From assembly GCF_014596475.1 (NCBI RefSeq), contig NZ_MECJ01000028.1, positions 310,001 to 374,000 of the forward strand: a stretch of DNA of 64,000 bases. The letters run 5' to 3'. This DNA comes from Streptomyces sp. CBMA152 (GTDB lineage Bacteria > Actinomycetota > Actinomycetes > Streptomycetales > Streptomycetaceae). Numbering within the stretch: position 1 is the first letter of the stretch; each line of letters starts with the position of its first letter. A program made the position numbers and the translations under genes. Shown one piece after another: positions 7,687 through 16,715 of this stretch. The notes beneath the pieces are model-generated. The model did no database searches and was not told where the DNA came from. It was given only the letters and a program-made list of their open reading frames with translations.

Positions 7687-9234
7687 TCAGGCCAGCGGGC
7701 CCGTCACCGGCTCCACGGCGGCGACCAGCTCACCGCTGCGCACGAACGCGTCGGCGGCGGCCAGGTCGGGCGCCAGGAAGCGGTCGGGGCCGGGGCCGCC
7801 GACACCGGCCGCGCGGGCGGCCGCGATGGCGGCCTGCGAGGCGGGCGCGGGGGTCAGGCCGTGGCGCAGCTCGATGCCGCGGGTCGCCGCGTACAGCTCG
7901 ACGGCGATGATCCGGGTCAGGTTGTCGATCGCGGTCCGCAGCTTGCGGGCGGCCGACCAGCCCATCGAGACGTGGTCCTCCTGCATGGCGGAGGAGGGAA
8001 TCGAGTCGGCGGACGCCGGGACGGCGAGACGTTTCATCTCACTGACCAGGGCGGCCTGGGTGTACTGGGCGATCATCAGGCCGGAGTCGACACCGGCGTC
8101 GTCCGCGAGGAACGGCGGCAGGCCGTGCGACCGGTTCTTGTCGAGCAGCCGGTCGGTGCGGCGCTCGGCGATCGAGCCGAGGTCGGCGGCGGCGATGGCG
8201 AGGAAGTCCAGGACGTACGCGACGGGGGCGCCGTGGAAGTTGCCGTTGGACTCGACGCGGCCGTCGGGCAGGACGACCGGGTTGTCGACGGCCGAGGCGA
8301 GCTCGCGCTCGGCCACGGTCAGGGCGTACGCGATGGTGTCGCGTCCGGCGCCCGCGACCTGGGGCGCGCAGCGCACCGAGTACGCGTCCTGGACACGCGG
8401 GGCCTCGTCCTGCTGGAAGTGTCCGGTCAGGCCCGAACCCTTCAGCACGGACAGCATGTTGGCGGCGGAGGCGCCCTGGCCGGGGTGCGGGCGGATCGCG
8501 TGCAGCTCGGGCGCGAGGACCTTGGCGGTGCCGAGGAGCGCTTCGAGGGAGAGGGCGGCCGTGATGTCGGCCGACGTGTAGAGCTTCTTCAGGTCGGCGA
8601 TGGCCATGACCAGCATGCCGAGCATGCCGTCGGTGCCGTTGAGGAGGGCCAGGCCCTCCTTCTCGCGCAGCACGACGGGCTCGATACCGGCCTCGGCGAG
8701 CAGTTCACCGGCGGGCCGCACGACGCCGTCGGGGCCTTCCGCGTCCCCCTCGCCCATGAGCGTCATCGCGCAGTGCGAGAGCGGGGCGAGGTCGCCGGAA
8801 CAGCCGAGCGAGCCGTACTCGTGGACGACCGGGGTGATGCCGGCGTTGAGGATGTCCGCCATGGTCTGCGCGACGGACGGGCGTACGCCGGTGTGGCCCG
8901 AGGCGACGGTCTTGAGCCGCAGGAACATCAGCGCGCGCACGACCTCGCGCTCCACGCGCGGGCCCATGCCGGCGGCGTGCGAGCGCACGATGTTGCGCTG
9001 GAGCTGGGCGCGCAGGTCGGGGCTGATGTGCCGGCTGGCGAGGGCGCCGAAGCCGGTGGAGACGCCGTACACGGGCTCCGGCTTCGCCGCGAGGGCGTCG
9101 ACGATCTCGCGGGCTCTGGCGAGGGCGTCGAGCGCTTCGGCCGAGAGTTCGACCCGGGCGCCCTGACGGGCGACGGCGACGACGTCCTCCGGGGTCGTCC
9201 CGGACGTCCCCACCACGACAGTGTGCATATCCAT
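7687..9234 (-). CDS. hutH: Histidine ammonia-lyase
   Basis: A 515-residue cytosolic enzyme that converts L-histidine to urocanate, the first step of histidine utilisation. The MIO prosthetic-group tripeptide lies in GSLGCSGDLAPLSH, with Cys145-Ser146-Gly147 instead of the usual Ala-Ser-Gly. Other family markers are YGVSTGFGALA (56-66), QRNIVRSHAAG, the region around YSVRCAPQV, and the C-terminal half with NFHG. ATG 9234 is taken as the start; ATG at 9228 is possible. The rest of the hut pathway is not nearby. Confidence 0.95.
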   Translation of the reverse strand: MDMHTVVVGTSGTTPEDVVAVARQGARVELSAEALDALARAREIVDALAAKPEPVYGVSTGFGALASRHISPDLRAQLQRNIVRSHAAGMGPRVEREVVRALMFLRLKTVASGHTGVRPSVAQTMADILNAGITPVVHEYGSLGCSGDLAPLSHCAMTLMGEGDAEGPDGVVRPAGELLAEAGIEPVVLREKEGLALLNGTDGMLGMLVMAIADLKKLYTSADITAALSLEALLGTAKVLAPELHAIRPHPGQGASAANMLSVLKGSGLTGHFQQDEAPRVQDAYSVRCAPQVAGAGRDTIAYALTVAERELASAVDNPVVLPDGRVESNGNFHGAPVAYVLDFLAIAAADLGSIAERRTDRLLDKNRSHGLPPFLADDAGVDSGLMIAQYTQAALVSEMKRLAVPASADSIPSSAMQEDHVSMGWSAARKLRTAIDNLTRIIAVELYAATRGIELRHGLTPAPASQAAIAAARAAGVGGPGPDRFLAPDLAAADAFVRSGELVAAVEPVTGPLA

Positions 9235-9360
9235 ATTCAGCAGCGTACGGACTGAATCGCCGCGTGTCACTAGTGGGCGGGGGGAGGACCCCTTACGGGG
9301 GCGATTCCCCACCCCGCCCCTTCCCGAAAGCCCTGGGCGGGCGGCCGGGTTCTTTGGCTG

Positions 9361-9404
9361 ACCGCCGGTGGGGGCTTGTCGCGCAGTTCCCCGCGCCCCT
9401 AAAG
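9361..9404 (+). repeat. Dispersed intergenic repeat, type A copy 2
   Basis: It contains GGGGGCTTGTCGCGCAGTTC followed by CCCGCGCCCCTAAAGG, and forms the left inner arm of the nested inverted repeat. Confidence 0.8.
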
Positions 9405-9425
9405 GAGGGCCCGAAGGGCCCATCT

Positions 9426-9470
9426 AAGGGGCGCGGGGAACTGCGCGCGCAACCCAGCACGGTCCGCACC
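9426..9470 (-). repeat. Dispersed intergenic repeat, type A copy 3 (inverted)
   Basis: AAGGGGCGCGGGGAACTGCG continues to AACCCAGCACGGTCCGCA, the reverse complement of the type A consensus including its GTGCGGACCGTGCTGGGTT lead. Confidence 0.8.
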
Positions 9471-9516
9471 CGAAGAGCCCCCTCGGAGAGTTTCGGGAAG
9501 GGGCGGGGTGGGGAAT

Positions 9517-10671
9517 TCACCCCCGGCCACGGAAGCGGCGGCGTTCCGCCCGTTCCGGCACAGGCGCGTCCGCCAGGGGGACCACCGCGTCGTCCCGGCC
9601 CGCCACCACCGGCTTCGGCGCGCGCGCAGCCTTCGCGCGGTACTGGGCCGCGTCCGCGAGGCGGAAGAGGCGGCGGGCCGAGCGGACCGGCCCGATGGGG
9701 TCACCCGTCGAGGCGACACCGCACGCCACACCCTCACCCAGCTCCAACTCCCCCGCCCGCAGGCACAGTTCGGATGCCACCCGCACCACCTCCTCCGCCG
9801 ACGGACCCAGCGTCAGAAGGCAGAACTCGTCACCGCCCAGGCGTGCCGCGAGCGCGCCCGGGAGCATCGCGCCGCACAGCGACAGGACGGAGCCGAAGCG
9901 CTCCAGCAGCCGGTCGCCCACCGCGTGCCCCCGCGTGTCGTTCACCCGCTTCAGCCCGTTCAGGTCGCACACGACCAGGCTCACCACCACCCCGTCCCGC
10001 CGATGCGCCTCGATCGCCTCGTCGAGACGTACGTCCACCGCGCGGCGGTTGGCCAGACCCGTCAGCGGGTCGGTGAAGGCGAGGCGGCGGACCTCTTCCA
10101 GGCGTTCCGTCTGGGCGATCCCCGCCGCCGCGACGGAGGCGAGAACGGTGGCGAAGTCGGCGTCGGACGCGTCGAAGACGGGGGCGCCGAGCGGACGGGC
10201 CACGTACAACTCGCCCCACGCCCGCCCGTGCAGCACGATCGGCGCGACCACACAGCAGCCGCGCCCGCGCCGGCGCAGGGCCGTCACCCGCTCGTGGCAG
10301 TAGCCCGCCGAGTCGTCGGGCCCGGCCGCAGTCTCCACCCACGCGTTGGGCTCGCCCCCGCCTGCCCAGCGCTCGTGCAGGAACTCGGTGATCTCGGGGA
10401 ACTGGTGCACCGGATACGTCTCGTCCTCGGGGAACTCCTCCTCCCCCGCAGCCCGTTCGCCCGCGTTCACCAGCACCCGCAGCCGCCCCAGCTCCCGCTC
10501 CCAGGTGGAGAGCGCGGCGAAGTTCCCGGCGAGCGCGTCCCGCGCGCCGAGCGCGGCCGCCCGCCAGGACTCGCGCGGGGTGTGGGCCGCCGCCATGGCC
10601 TGCGCCAGCGACACCACGGCCCTCAGCCGTACGTCCTCGGCTCCGCCGACACCCTCACCCTCACCGCGCAT
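9517..10671 (-). CDS. Diguanylate cyclase with GAF-like sensor domain
   Basis: A 384-residue cytosolic protein. A GAF-type sensory domain (about 40-190, WGELYVARPLGAP) precedes a GGDEF domain (196-365) with the intact catalytic motif GGDEF at 279-283 and the metal/substrate segment CDLNGLKRVND. It should make cyclic di-GMP, which in Streptomyces holds back sporulation. The product-inhibition site RxxD expected just before the GGDEF motif is replaced by LPGA (270-273). Ends in the low-complexity tail after LADAPVPERAERRRF. The start ATG is preceded by TAAGCT and GGAGGG, so it could be leaderless or ribosome-site driven. Confidence 0.92.
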   Translation of the reverse strand: MRGEGEGVGGAEDVRLRAVVSLAQAMAAAHTPRESWRAAALGARDALAGNFAALSTWERELGRLRVLVNAGERAAGEEEFPEDETYPVHQFPEITEFLHERWAGGGEPNAWVETAAGPDDSAGYCHERVTALRRRGRGCCVVAPIVLHGRAWGELYVARPLGAPVFDASDADFATVLASVAAAGIAQTERLEEVRRLAFTDPLTGLANRRAVDVRLDEAIEAHRRDGVVVSLVVCDLNGLKRVNDTRGHAVGDRLLERFGSVLSLCGAMLPGALAARLGGDEFCLLTLGPSAEEVVRVASELCLRAGELELGEGVACGVASTGDPIGPVRSARRLFRLADAAQYRAKAARAPKPVVAGRDDAVVPLADAPVPERAERRRFRGRG

Positions 10672-10683
10672 CCCTCCAGCTTA
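10672..10683 (-). promoter_or_regulatory. -10 box of the GGDEF gene
   Basis: On the minus strand TAAGCT (10683-10678) lies 6 nt before the ATG. The spacer GGAGGG would also serve as a ribosome site if transcription began further upstream. Confidence 0.5.
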
Positions 10684-10750
10684 GGTAGGTTTGCCCGGTT
10701 TTGAGCCACTGGCCGGGCCAGCCGTTCACGCCCCCGGCCCACCTACCGGC

Positions 10751-11551
10751 TCACTCCCCCGGCCACTTCGGCTTCCGCTTCTCGTTGAACGCCGCCACGC
10801 CCTCCGCCCGGTCCCCGGAGAAGGCCACCGACCGCCAGGCCGCGTCCTCGACCTCCAGGCCCGCCCGCAGGTCGAGGCCGTGGCCGAGCCGCATCGCCCG
10901 CTTGGCCGCGCGCAGCCCGACCGGCGAGTTCGCGGCGATCCGCGCGGCGAGCGCCAGCGCCTCGGTACGGTCCTCGCCCGCGTCGACGAGTACGTCCACG
11001 AGGCCCAGCTCGCGCGCCTCCGCCGACTCCACCCGCCGCGCGGTGAAGACCAGTTCGGCCGCCCGGGCCGCCCCCACCCGCCGGGGCAGCAGCTGCGTAC
11101 CGCCGCCGCCGGGGATGACACCGACGGAGACCTCGGGCAGCCCGACGACGGCCGTCGCGTCCGCCACGATCAGATCGCAGGCCAGCGCCAGCTCGAACCC
11201 GCCACCGAGCGCGAAGCCGTGCACGGCCGCGACCGTCGGCATCGGCAGGTCGAGCACGCCGGTGTAGCAGGCCCGCGCGGTCGGCCGCTGGCGTACGAGC
11301 TCTGCGTCGGTGAAGGAGTTGCGTTCCTTCAGGTCCGCGCCCACGCAGAACGCCCGCTCGTGCGTCGACGTCAGCACGGTGGCGCGCACCTGCGCGTCGG
11401 CCGCGAGCGCGTCGCAGGCGGCCGCGATCGAGCGGGCCATCTCGGACGAGACGGCGTTCATCGCCTTGGGCCGGTCCAGAACCAGCTCGGCGACGTACTC
11501 ATGCCGCCGCACGGCCACGAACTCCCCGTACCGCTGCTCATCCGTACCCAT
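10751..11551 (-). CDS. Enoyl-CoA hydratase/isomerase family protein
   Basis: A 266-residue crotonase-fold enzyme. The CoA/oxyanion segment AFCVGADLKER (67-77) and GFALGGGFELALACD (112-126) are intact. Both catalytic glutamates of hydratases are present, Glu120 and Glu140 (GLPEVSVGVIPGGGG). It is therefore likely a true 2-enoyl-CoA hydratase of fatty-acid or amino-acid oxidation; chain-length preference is unknown. It has its own promoter with a palindromic TAACGAACGTTA immediately upstream. The stop lies 79 bp before the GGDEF gene start. Confidence 0.92.
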   Translation of the reverse strand: MGTDEQRYGEFVAVRRHEYVAELVLDRPKAMNAVSSEMARSIAAACDALAADAQVRATVLTSTHERAFCVGADLKERNSFTDAELVRQRPTARACYTGVLDLPMPTVAAVHGFALGGGFELALACDLIVADATAVVGLPEVSVGVIPGGGGTQLLPRRVGAARAAELVFTARRVESAEARELGLVDVLVDAGEDRTEALALAARIAANSPVGLRAAKRAMRLGHGLDLRAGLEVEDAAWRSVAFSGDRAEGVAAFNEKRKPKWPGE

Positions 11552-11570
11552 CAGACCCTCCCGACGACGT

Positions 11571-11582
11571 TAACGAACGTTA
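11571..11582. promoter_or_regulatory. Palindromic operator candidate upstream of the enoyl-CoA hydratase
   Basis: TAACGAACGTTA is a perfect inverted repeat of TAACG with a 2-nt centre, 20 bp before the start codon on the minus strand. TetR-type regulators of acyl-CoA metabolism use sites of this size. The assignment is inference. Confidence 0.45.
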
Positions 11583-11637
11583 CGTCGGGGATCCTAGGCG
11601 GACTCTTGGAAGGCCGATACGGCGCCGGGTGCCCTAC

Positions 11638-11682
11638 TAGGGGCGCGGGGAACTGCGCGACCAGCCCACGACGGCCCGCAGA
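11638..11682 (-). repeat. Dispersed intergenic repeat, type A copy 4
   Basis: TAGGGGCGCGGGGAACTGCG followed by CGACCAGCCCACGACGGCCCG: the type A element in reverse, downstream of the adenylate cyclase gene. Confidence 0.8.
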
Positions 11683-11711
11683 CGAGTAACCGCACCCCTG
11701 GCTAGGCGGAG

Positions 11712-12869
11712 CTACGTACGCCGGTGCAGCATCCACGGCTCCACCACGCCCAAGCCACGCACCGGCCGCTGCCACATCGGCTGGAGCGCGAACCGGTACC
11801 GAGGCGGCTCCTCGCCCTCCTTCTCGGCGGCCGCCGCCTCCTCGGCGGCCTGCGCCTCCGAGACCGGCGCGTCCCCGGCCCGGGTCAGCTCCTCCGCGAA
11901 GGCGCCGTCGACCAGCACGGAGTCCTTCGGCGCTATCGACGTGAGCCGGCTCGCCAGGTTCACGGTCGTGCCGAAGACATCGCCCATCCGGGTGGTGACC
12001 GTGCCGAACGCGATGCCGACGCGCAGCGCCGGCATCGTCTCGTCATGGCTCATGGTCTCGATCAGCCGGAGCGATATCTCGGCGGCGGTCCCGGCGTCGT
12101 CGGCCGCGAACAGGACCTCGTCGCCGAGCGTCTTGATGAGGCGGCCGCCATGGGCCGCGACGAGGTCGGCAGCGGTCGTCTCGAACGCCTCGACCAGCTC
12201 GCCGAGCTCCTCCTCCTCAAGGCGCCGGGTCAGCCGGGTGAAGCCGACGAGGTCGGCGAAGCCGACGGCGAGACGCCGGTCGACCATCTCCTCGTCGTCG
12301 GCGGCCTGCACCACGCGCCCGGTCGCGGCGGCGAGCTGGCGCCGCCACACATAGACCAGGAACTCCTCCAGCTCCGGCAGCAACAGCTCGACCAGCGGAT
12401 ACGTCACTTCCGTACGGGTCATACCGGGCTCGGGCGGCTCGGTCAGGCCCTCCAGGAAGGAATCGATCTGCCACTCCGCCAGCCGGGCGGTGGTCTGCCC
12501 GGTGGAGCGGGCCACCTGGACGGCCATGGGCTCGCTGAGCAGCCCCGCCTCGACCAGACCGGCCAGGCGCCGCAGCGCGAGCACGTCCGCCTCGGTGAGC
12601 GCCTTGGCCTGTCCGATGTCGGCGAACCCCATGGCCCGCCAGAACCGCGAGGCGAGCTCCATGGAGACACCAGCCGTACGAGCCGCCTGGAACGGCGTAT
12701 AGCGGCGGTCCGCGCCGAGGATCAGCTGCTCAAGCCGGATCGCGAGCGGGTCGTGCGTCGGCTCGGCGGTGTGGTCCACGGCGTGGTGCGGGGTCGGGTA
12801 CGCGGAGCTTGGGGCCGGTTCCGACGGAGGGCGGCCCCCCTCGCCGGACTGCTTGTCGTCGACGGTCAC
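11712..12869 (-). CDS. cya: Class III adenylate cyclase with N-terminal regulatory domain
   Basis: A 385-residue soluble protein with GTG start. The N-terminal helical half (about 45-190) resembles the autoinhibitory domain of mycobacterial Rv1264-type cyclases. The C-terminal CHD catalytic domain has metal-binding Asp206 (FADLVGFT), Lys246 and Asp250 (KTLGDEVLF) and Asp297/Asn304/Arg308 (GDVFGTTVNLASR), so both the metal and the purine-specifying residues are present and activity is expected. Gene context (next to the biotin ligase and pccB) matches the chromosomal cya of S. coelicolor. It probably makes the cAMP used at germination and early development. Confidence 0.93.
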   Translation of the reverse strand: MTVDDKQSGEGGRPPSEPAPSSAYPTPHHAVDHTAEPTHDPLAIRLEQLILGADRRYTPFQAARTAGVSMELASRFWRAMGFADIGQAKALTEADVLALRRLAGLVEAGLLSEPMAVQVARSTGQTTARLAEWQIDSFLEGLTEPPEPGMTRTEVTYPLVELLLPELEEFLVYVWRRQLAAATGRVVQAADDEEMVDRRLAVGFADLVGFTRLTRRLEEEELGELVEAFETTAADLVAAHGGRLIKTLGDEVLFAADDAGTAAEISLRLIETMSHDETMPALRVGIAFGTVTTRMGDVFGTTVNLASRLTSIAPKDSVLVDGAFAEELTRAGDAPVSEAQAAEEAAAAEKEGEEPPRYRFALQPMWQRPVRGLGVVEPWMLHRRT

Positions 12870-13019
12870 CAGCCGCCTCCTGCCCGTTCCCTGCGCATTC
12901 CCTGCCGATCTGTCGCTGGATCGGGCTCCACGATACGGCAGGTGTGCCGTAGCTCACGTCCCTGTGGCCCGTCGACTCTCCGCCAGGGTGGTGCTGTCGC
13001 TACCCGTCCGCCCGGCGCG

Positions 13020-13880
13020 TCAGCTCGCGGCGGGGCGCAGGTGGACGATGTCGCCCGCCGCAACGGGCTCGCGTACGCCCTCCTCCGTGGCCAGGACCAG
13101 CCGCCCGTCGCCGTCGACCGCGACCGCCTCGCCGGTCAGGGAGCGGTCGCCCGGCAGCTCCGCGCGCACGCTCCGGCCGAGCGTCGCGCAGCCCGCCGTA
13201 TACGTCTCCTGCAACCGGGACGCCGCCGGGTCGCCGCCCGCCTCGCGCCAGTCCACGTACCACTGCTCAAGCGAGCGCAGTACGGCCCGCAGCAGTGTGT
13301 CGCGGTCGGTGGAGACGGCGCCGGCGAGCGCCAGCGAACCGGCGGCGGGGACGGGGAGTTCGTCGGCGCGCAGCGACACGTTCAGGCCGATTCCGACCAC
13401 CACCGCGTCCTCGCCCGCGCGCTCGGCCAGGATGCCGCCCGCCTTGCGCTCCTCGCCGTCGACCGTGACCAGCAGGTCGTTGGGCCACTTCAGCGCGGTG
13501 TCGACGCCCCCGGCGCGGGACAGACCCGTGGCCGCCGCGACACCGGTGAGCAGCGGCAGCCAGCCCCAGCGCTCCATCGGGACGCCCGGGCCGGGCTTGA
13601 GCAGGACGGAGAAGAACAGGCCGGAGCGCGAGGGCGCCGTCCAGCTGCGGTCGAGGCGGCCCCGGCCCGCCGTCTGCTCCTCGGCCACCAGGACCGCCCC
13701 CTCGGGGAGCGAGGCCGCCCGGGCCGCGAGGTCGGAGTTGGTGGAGCCGGTCTCCTGGACCACCTCCAGGGAGGTCCACAGGGCGCCGGGCCGCACCAGC
13801 GCGTGGCGCAGGGCGGCGGCGTTGAGCGGCGGCCGGTCGAGGTCGGACCAGCGGCTGTCGGGTGCGTCCGAGGGCGTCAT
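13020..13880 (-). CDS. birA: Biotin--[acetyl-CoA-carboxylase] ligase, monofunctional
   Basis: A 286-residue enzyme that attaches biotin to carrier lysines. It has the biotinyl-AMP loop AGRGRLDRSW (71-80), LKWPNDLL with the catalytic Lys, and a short C-terminal SH3-like domain. It lacks the N-terminal DNA-binding domain of E. coli BirA, so it is not expected to act as a repressor. The substrate is encoded nearby: the biotin carrier at the C terminus of the 17573-19327 protein. TAACCT lies 6 nt upstream of the ATG, a leaderless pattern. Divergent from pccB. Confidence 0.94.
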   Translation of the reverse strand: MTPSDAPDSRWSDLDRPPLNAAALRHALVRPGALWTSLEVVQETGSTNSDLAARAASLPEGAVLVAEEQTAGRGRLDRSWTAPSRSGLFFSVLLKPGPGVPMERWGWLPLLTGVAAATGLSRAGGVDTALKWPNDLLVTVDGEERKAGGILAERAGEDAVVVGIGLNVSLRADELPVPAAGSLALAGAVSTDRDTLLRAVLRSLEQWYVDWREAGGDPAASRLQETYTAGCATLGRSVRAELPGDRSLTGEAVAVDGDGRLVLATEEGVREPVAAGDIVHLRPAAS

Positions 13881-13892
13881 GTAGCCAGGTTA
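13881..13892 (-). promoter_or_regulatory. -10 box of the biotin ligase gene (leaderless)
   Basis: TAACCT (13892-13887 on the minus strand) is separated from the ATG by GGCTAC only, which places the transcript start at the A of the start codon. Confidence 0.6.
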
Positions 13893-14033
13893 GGCGGGAG
13901 AACAGCCGGTTCGGGACACCTGCGGGGGCGCACGCCGGTGTGGCCAACGCCGCACTGCCGAACGGTATCCGCGCCACTACCCTACGAGTCAGTAGCCAGC
14001 CGAACCCGTGACCAGGCAGGGAGCCGCATCCCG

Positions 14034-15617
<1,584 letters not shown>

Positions 15618-15633
15618 GCCCCGAGGAGCCGTC

Positions 15634-15840
15634 ATGATCAAGGTCGTACGGGGCAATCCGACCCCGGAGGAGCTGGCCGCCGCACTGGCGGTGGTCCGTG
15701 CGCGCGCCGCGGCGACGGCATCGGTGTCGTCCGGTGCGCCGCTGCCGCCCGAGGAGTGGTCGACCCCGGCCCGCATCGCCCGCCACCCGGTCCCGAGGCC
15801 GGGTCCGCGCGCGTGGGCACGTACGTACTGGCCGGCGTAG
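15634..15840 (+). CDS. pccE: Acyl-CoA carboxylase epsilon subunit
   Basis: A 68-residue protein, MIKVVRGNPTPEELAAALAV..., that matches actinobacterial epsilon subunits: a short helical N-terminal part with the KVxRGxPTxEELAAL pattern, a variable middle, and a C-terminal W-rich end (RAWARTYWPA). It stabilises the alpha-beta carboxylase complex and raises its activity. It lies 16 bp after pccB with GAGGAGCC as the ribosome site, so the two are co-transcribed. A strong terminator follows at once. Confidence 0.92.
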   Translation: MIKVVRGNPTPEELAAALAVVRARAAATASVSSGAPLPPEEWSTPARIARHPVPRPGPRAWARTYWPA

Positions 15841-15843
15841 TCC

Positions 15844-15891
15844 CGAGGGCCCGGGCGCCTGAGTACTCGTACTCAGGCGCCCGGGCCCTCG
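15844..15891. terminator. Perfect 22-bp stem terminator after pccE
   Basis: CGAGGGCCCGGGCGCCTGAG continues into TA, then loop CTCG, then the exact complement ending GGGCCCTCG. The hairpin starts 4 bp after the pccE stop. There is no U run. Confidence 0.85.
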
Positions 15892-15910
15892 CCGCCGCAG
15901 TATCGAAGGC

Positions 15911-16039
15911 ATGCTGTGGTCCGACCCGAAGAACGAGCCGCCGAAGGAACTGCGCGAGGCACAGGCGAAGATGCGCCGCGCGGGGCTGGTGCTCGCGCTG
16001 CTGATGATGTTCGCGATGCTCGTGGTGAGCGTGCACTGA
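15911..16039 (+). CDS. 42-residue single-pass membrane peptide
   Basis: ATG at 15911 opens a 42-codon frame, MLWSDPKNEPPKELREAQAK then MRRAGLVLALLMMFAMLVVSVH. A polar, charged N-terminal half of ~23 residues precedes a single hydrophobic helix (25-41) that ends the protein, so it is a tail-anchored micro-membrane protein. Codon third positions are G/C biased, as in real genes here. It lies between the terminator after pccE and maf, in a position where many Streptomyces carry a short ORF. Function unknown. Confidence 0.7.
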   Translation: MLWSDPKNEPPKELREAQAKMRRAGLVLALLMMFAMLVVSVH

Positions 16040-16092
16040 CGGCTGACGTGCGGGGACGCCGTACGCCGTCAGAGCCTCGCGTGCGCGCTGTC

Positions 16093-16105
16093 TACGATGG
16101 CCCGT
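16093..16105 (+). promoter_or_regulatory. -10 box of maf (leaderless)
   Basis: TACGAT is followed by 7 nt and then the ATG at 16106, which puts transcription start on the initiation codon and supports that start over the ATG at 16097. Confidence 0.6.
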
Positions 16106-16711
16106 ATGACTTCCGCCGCGCGCCGTCTCGTTCTCGCCTCCGCCTCGCCCGCCCGCCTCGGGCTGCTGCGTCAGGCCGGGCTCGCCCCCGAGGTGATCGT
16201 CAGCGGGGTCGACGAGGACGCGCTCACCGCGCCCACGCCCGGCGAGCTGGCCCTCGTCCTGGCCGAGGCGAAGGCCGACGCGGTGGCCGCCCGCCCCGAG
16301 GCCGCCGGAGCCCTGCTCATCGGCTGCGACTCGGTCCTGGAGCTGGACGGCGAGGCGCTGGGCAAGCCCGCCGACGCCGAGGAGGCCACCGCCCGCTGGA
16401 AGTCCATGCGCGGCCGCGCGGGCGTGCTCCGCACCGGCCACTGCGTGATCGACACCGCGACCGGGGCGCGCGCCTCGGCCACCGCCTCCACCACGGTCCG
16501 CTTCGGCGAGCCGAGCGACGCGGAGATCGCCGCGTACGTGGCGAGCGGCGAACCGCTGCACGTGGCGGGCGCGTTCACCCTGGACGGGCGCTCGGCGCCG
16601 TTCGTGGACGGCATCGACGGCGACCCCGGCAACGTCATCGGCCTCTCGCTCCCGCTGCTGCGCGCGCTGCTCGCGGAGCTGGGGATCGGCATCACCGACC
16701 TCTGGGCGTAA
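16106..16711 (+). CDS. maf: Maf family nucleoside triphosphate pyrophosphatase
   Basis: A 201-residue house-cleaning pyrophosphatase that hydrolyses non-canonical or bulk nucleotides such as dTTP/UTP to monophosphates. It has the N-terminal LVLASASPARLGLLRQAG substrate loop, the GCDSVLELDGEALGKP motif with the catalytic Asp, and the conserved HVAGAFTLDGRSAPFVDGIDG C-terminal segment. The start at 16106 is chosen from the -10 spacing; the ATG at 16097 is in frame. It converges on a membrane protein gene with a 4-bp gap. Confidence 0.93.
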   Translation: MTSAARRLVLASASPARLGLLRQAGLAPEVIVSGVDEDALTAPTPGELALVLAEAKADAVAARPEAAGALLIGCDSVLELDGEALGKPADAEEATARWKSMRGRAGVLRTGHCVIDTATGARASATASTTVRFGEPSDAEIAAYVASGEPLHVAGAFTLDGRSAPFVDGIDGDPGNVIGLSLPLLRALLAELGIGITDLWA

Positions 16712-16715
16712 GACT

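Larger units (their letters stand above)
9304..9516. repeat. Nested 213-bp inverted repeat between hutH and the GGDEF gene
   Basis: The outer arms (9304-9329 and 9491-9516) are perfect 26-bp reverse complements built on CCCCACCCCGCCCCTTCCCG. Inside lie two type A repeats in opposite orientation (9361-9404 and 9426-9470) around GGGCCCGAAGGGCCC. The right outer arm abuts the stop codon of the GGDEF gene. The gap thus holds a complete, symmetric structure rather than random spacer. Confidence 0.85.

Noticed and set aside
9304..9516. Insertion sequence or transposon end
   Set aside because: There is no transposase and no target duplication that I can see; only repeats are present.
11724..14033. 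Long upstream extension of the pccB frame
   Set aside because: It runs opposite to cya and the biotin ligase, which are well supported; the conserved N terminus and the ribosome site place the start at 14034.
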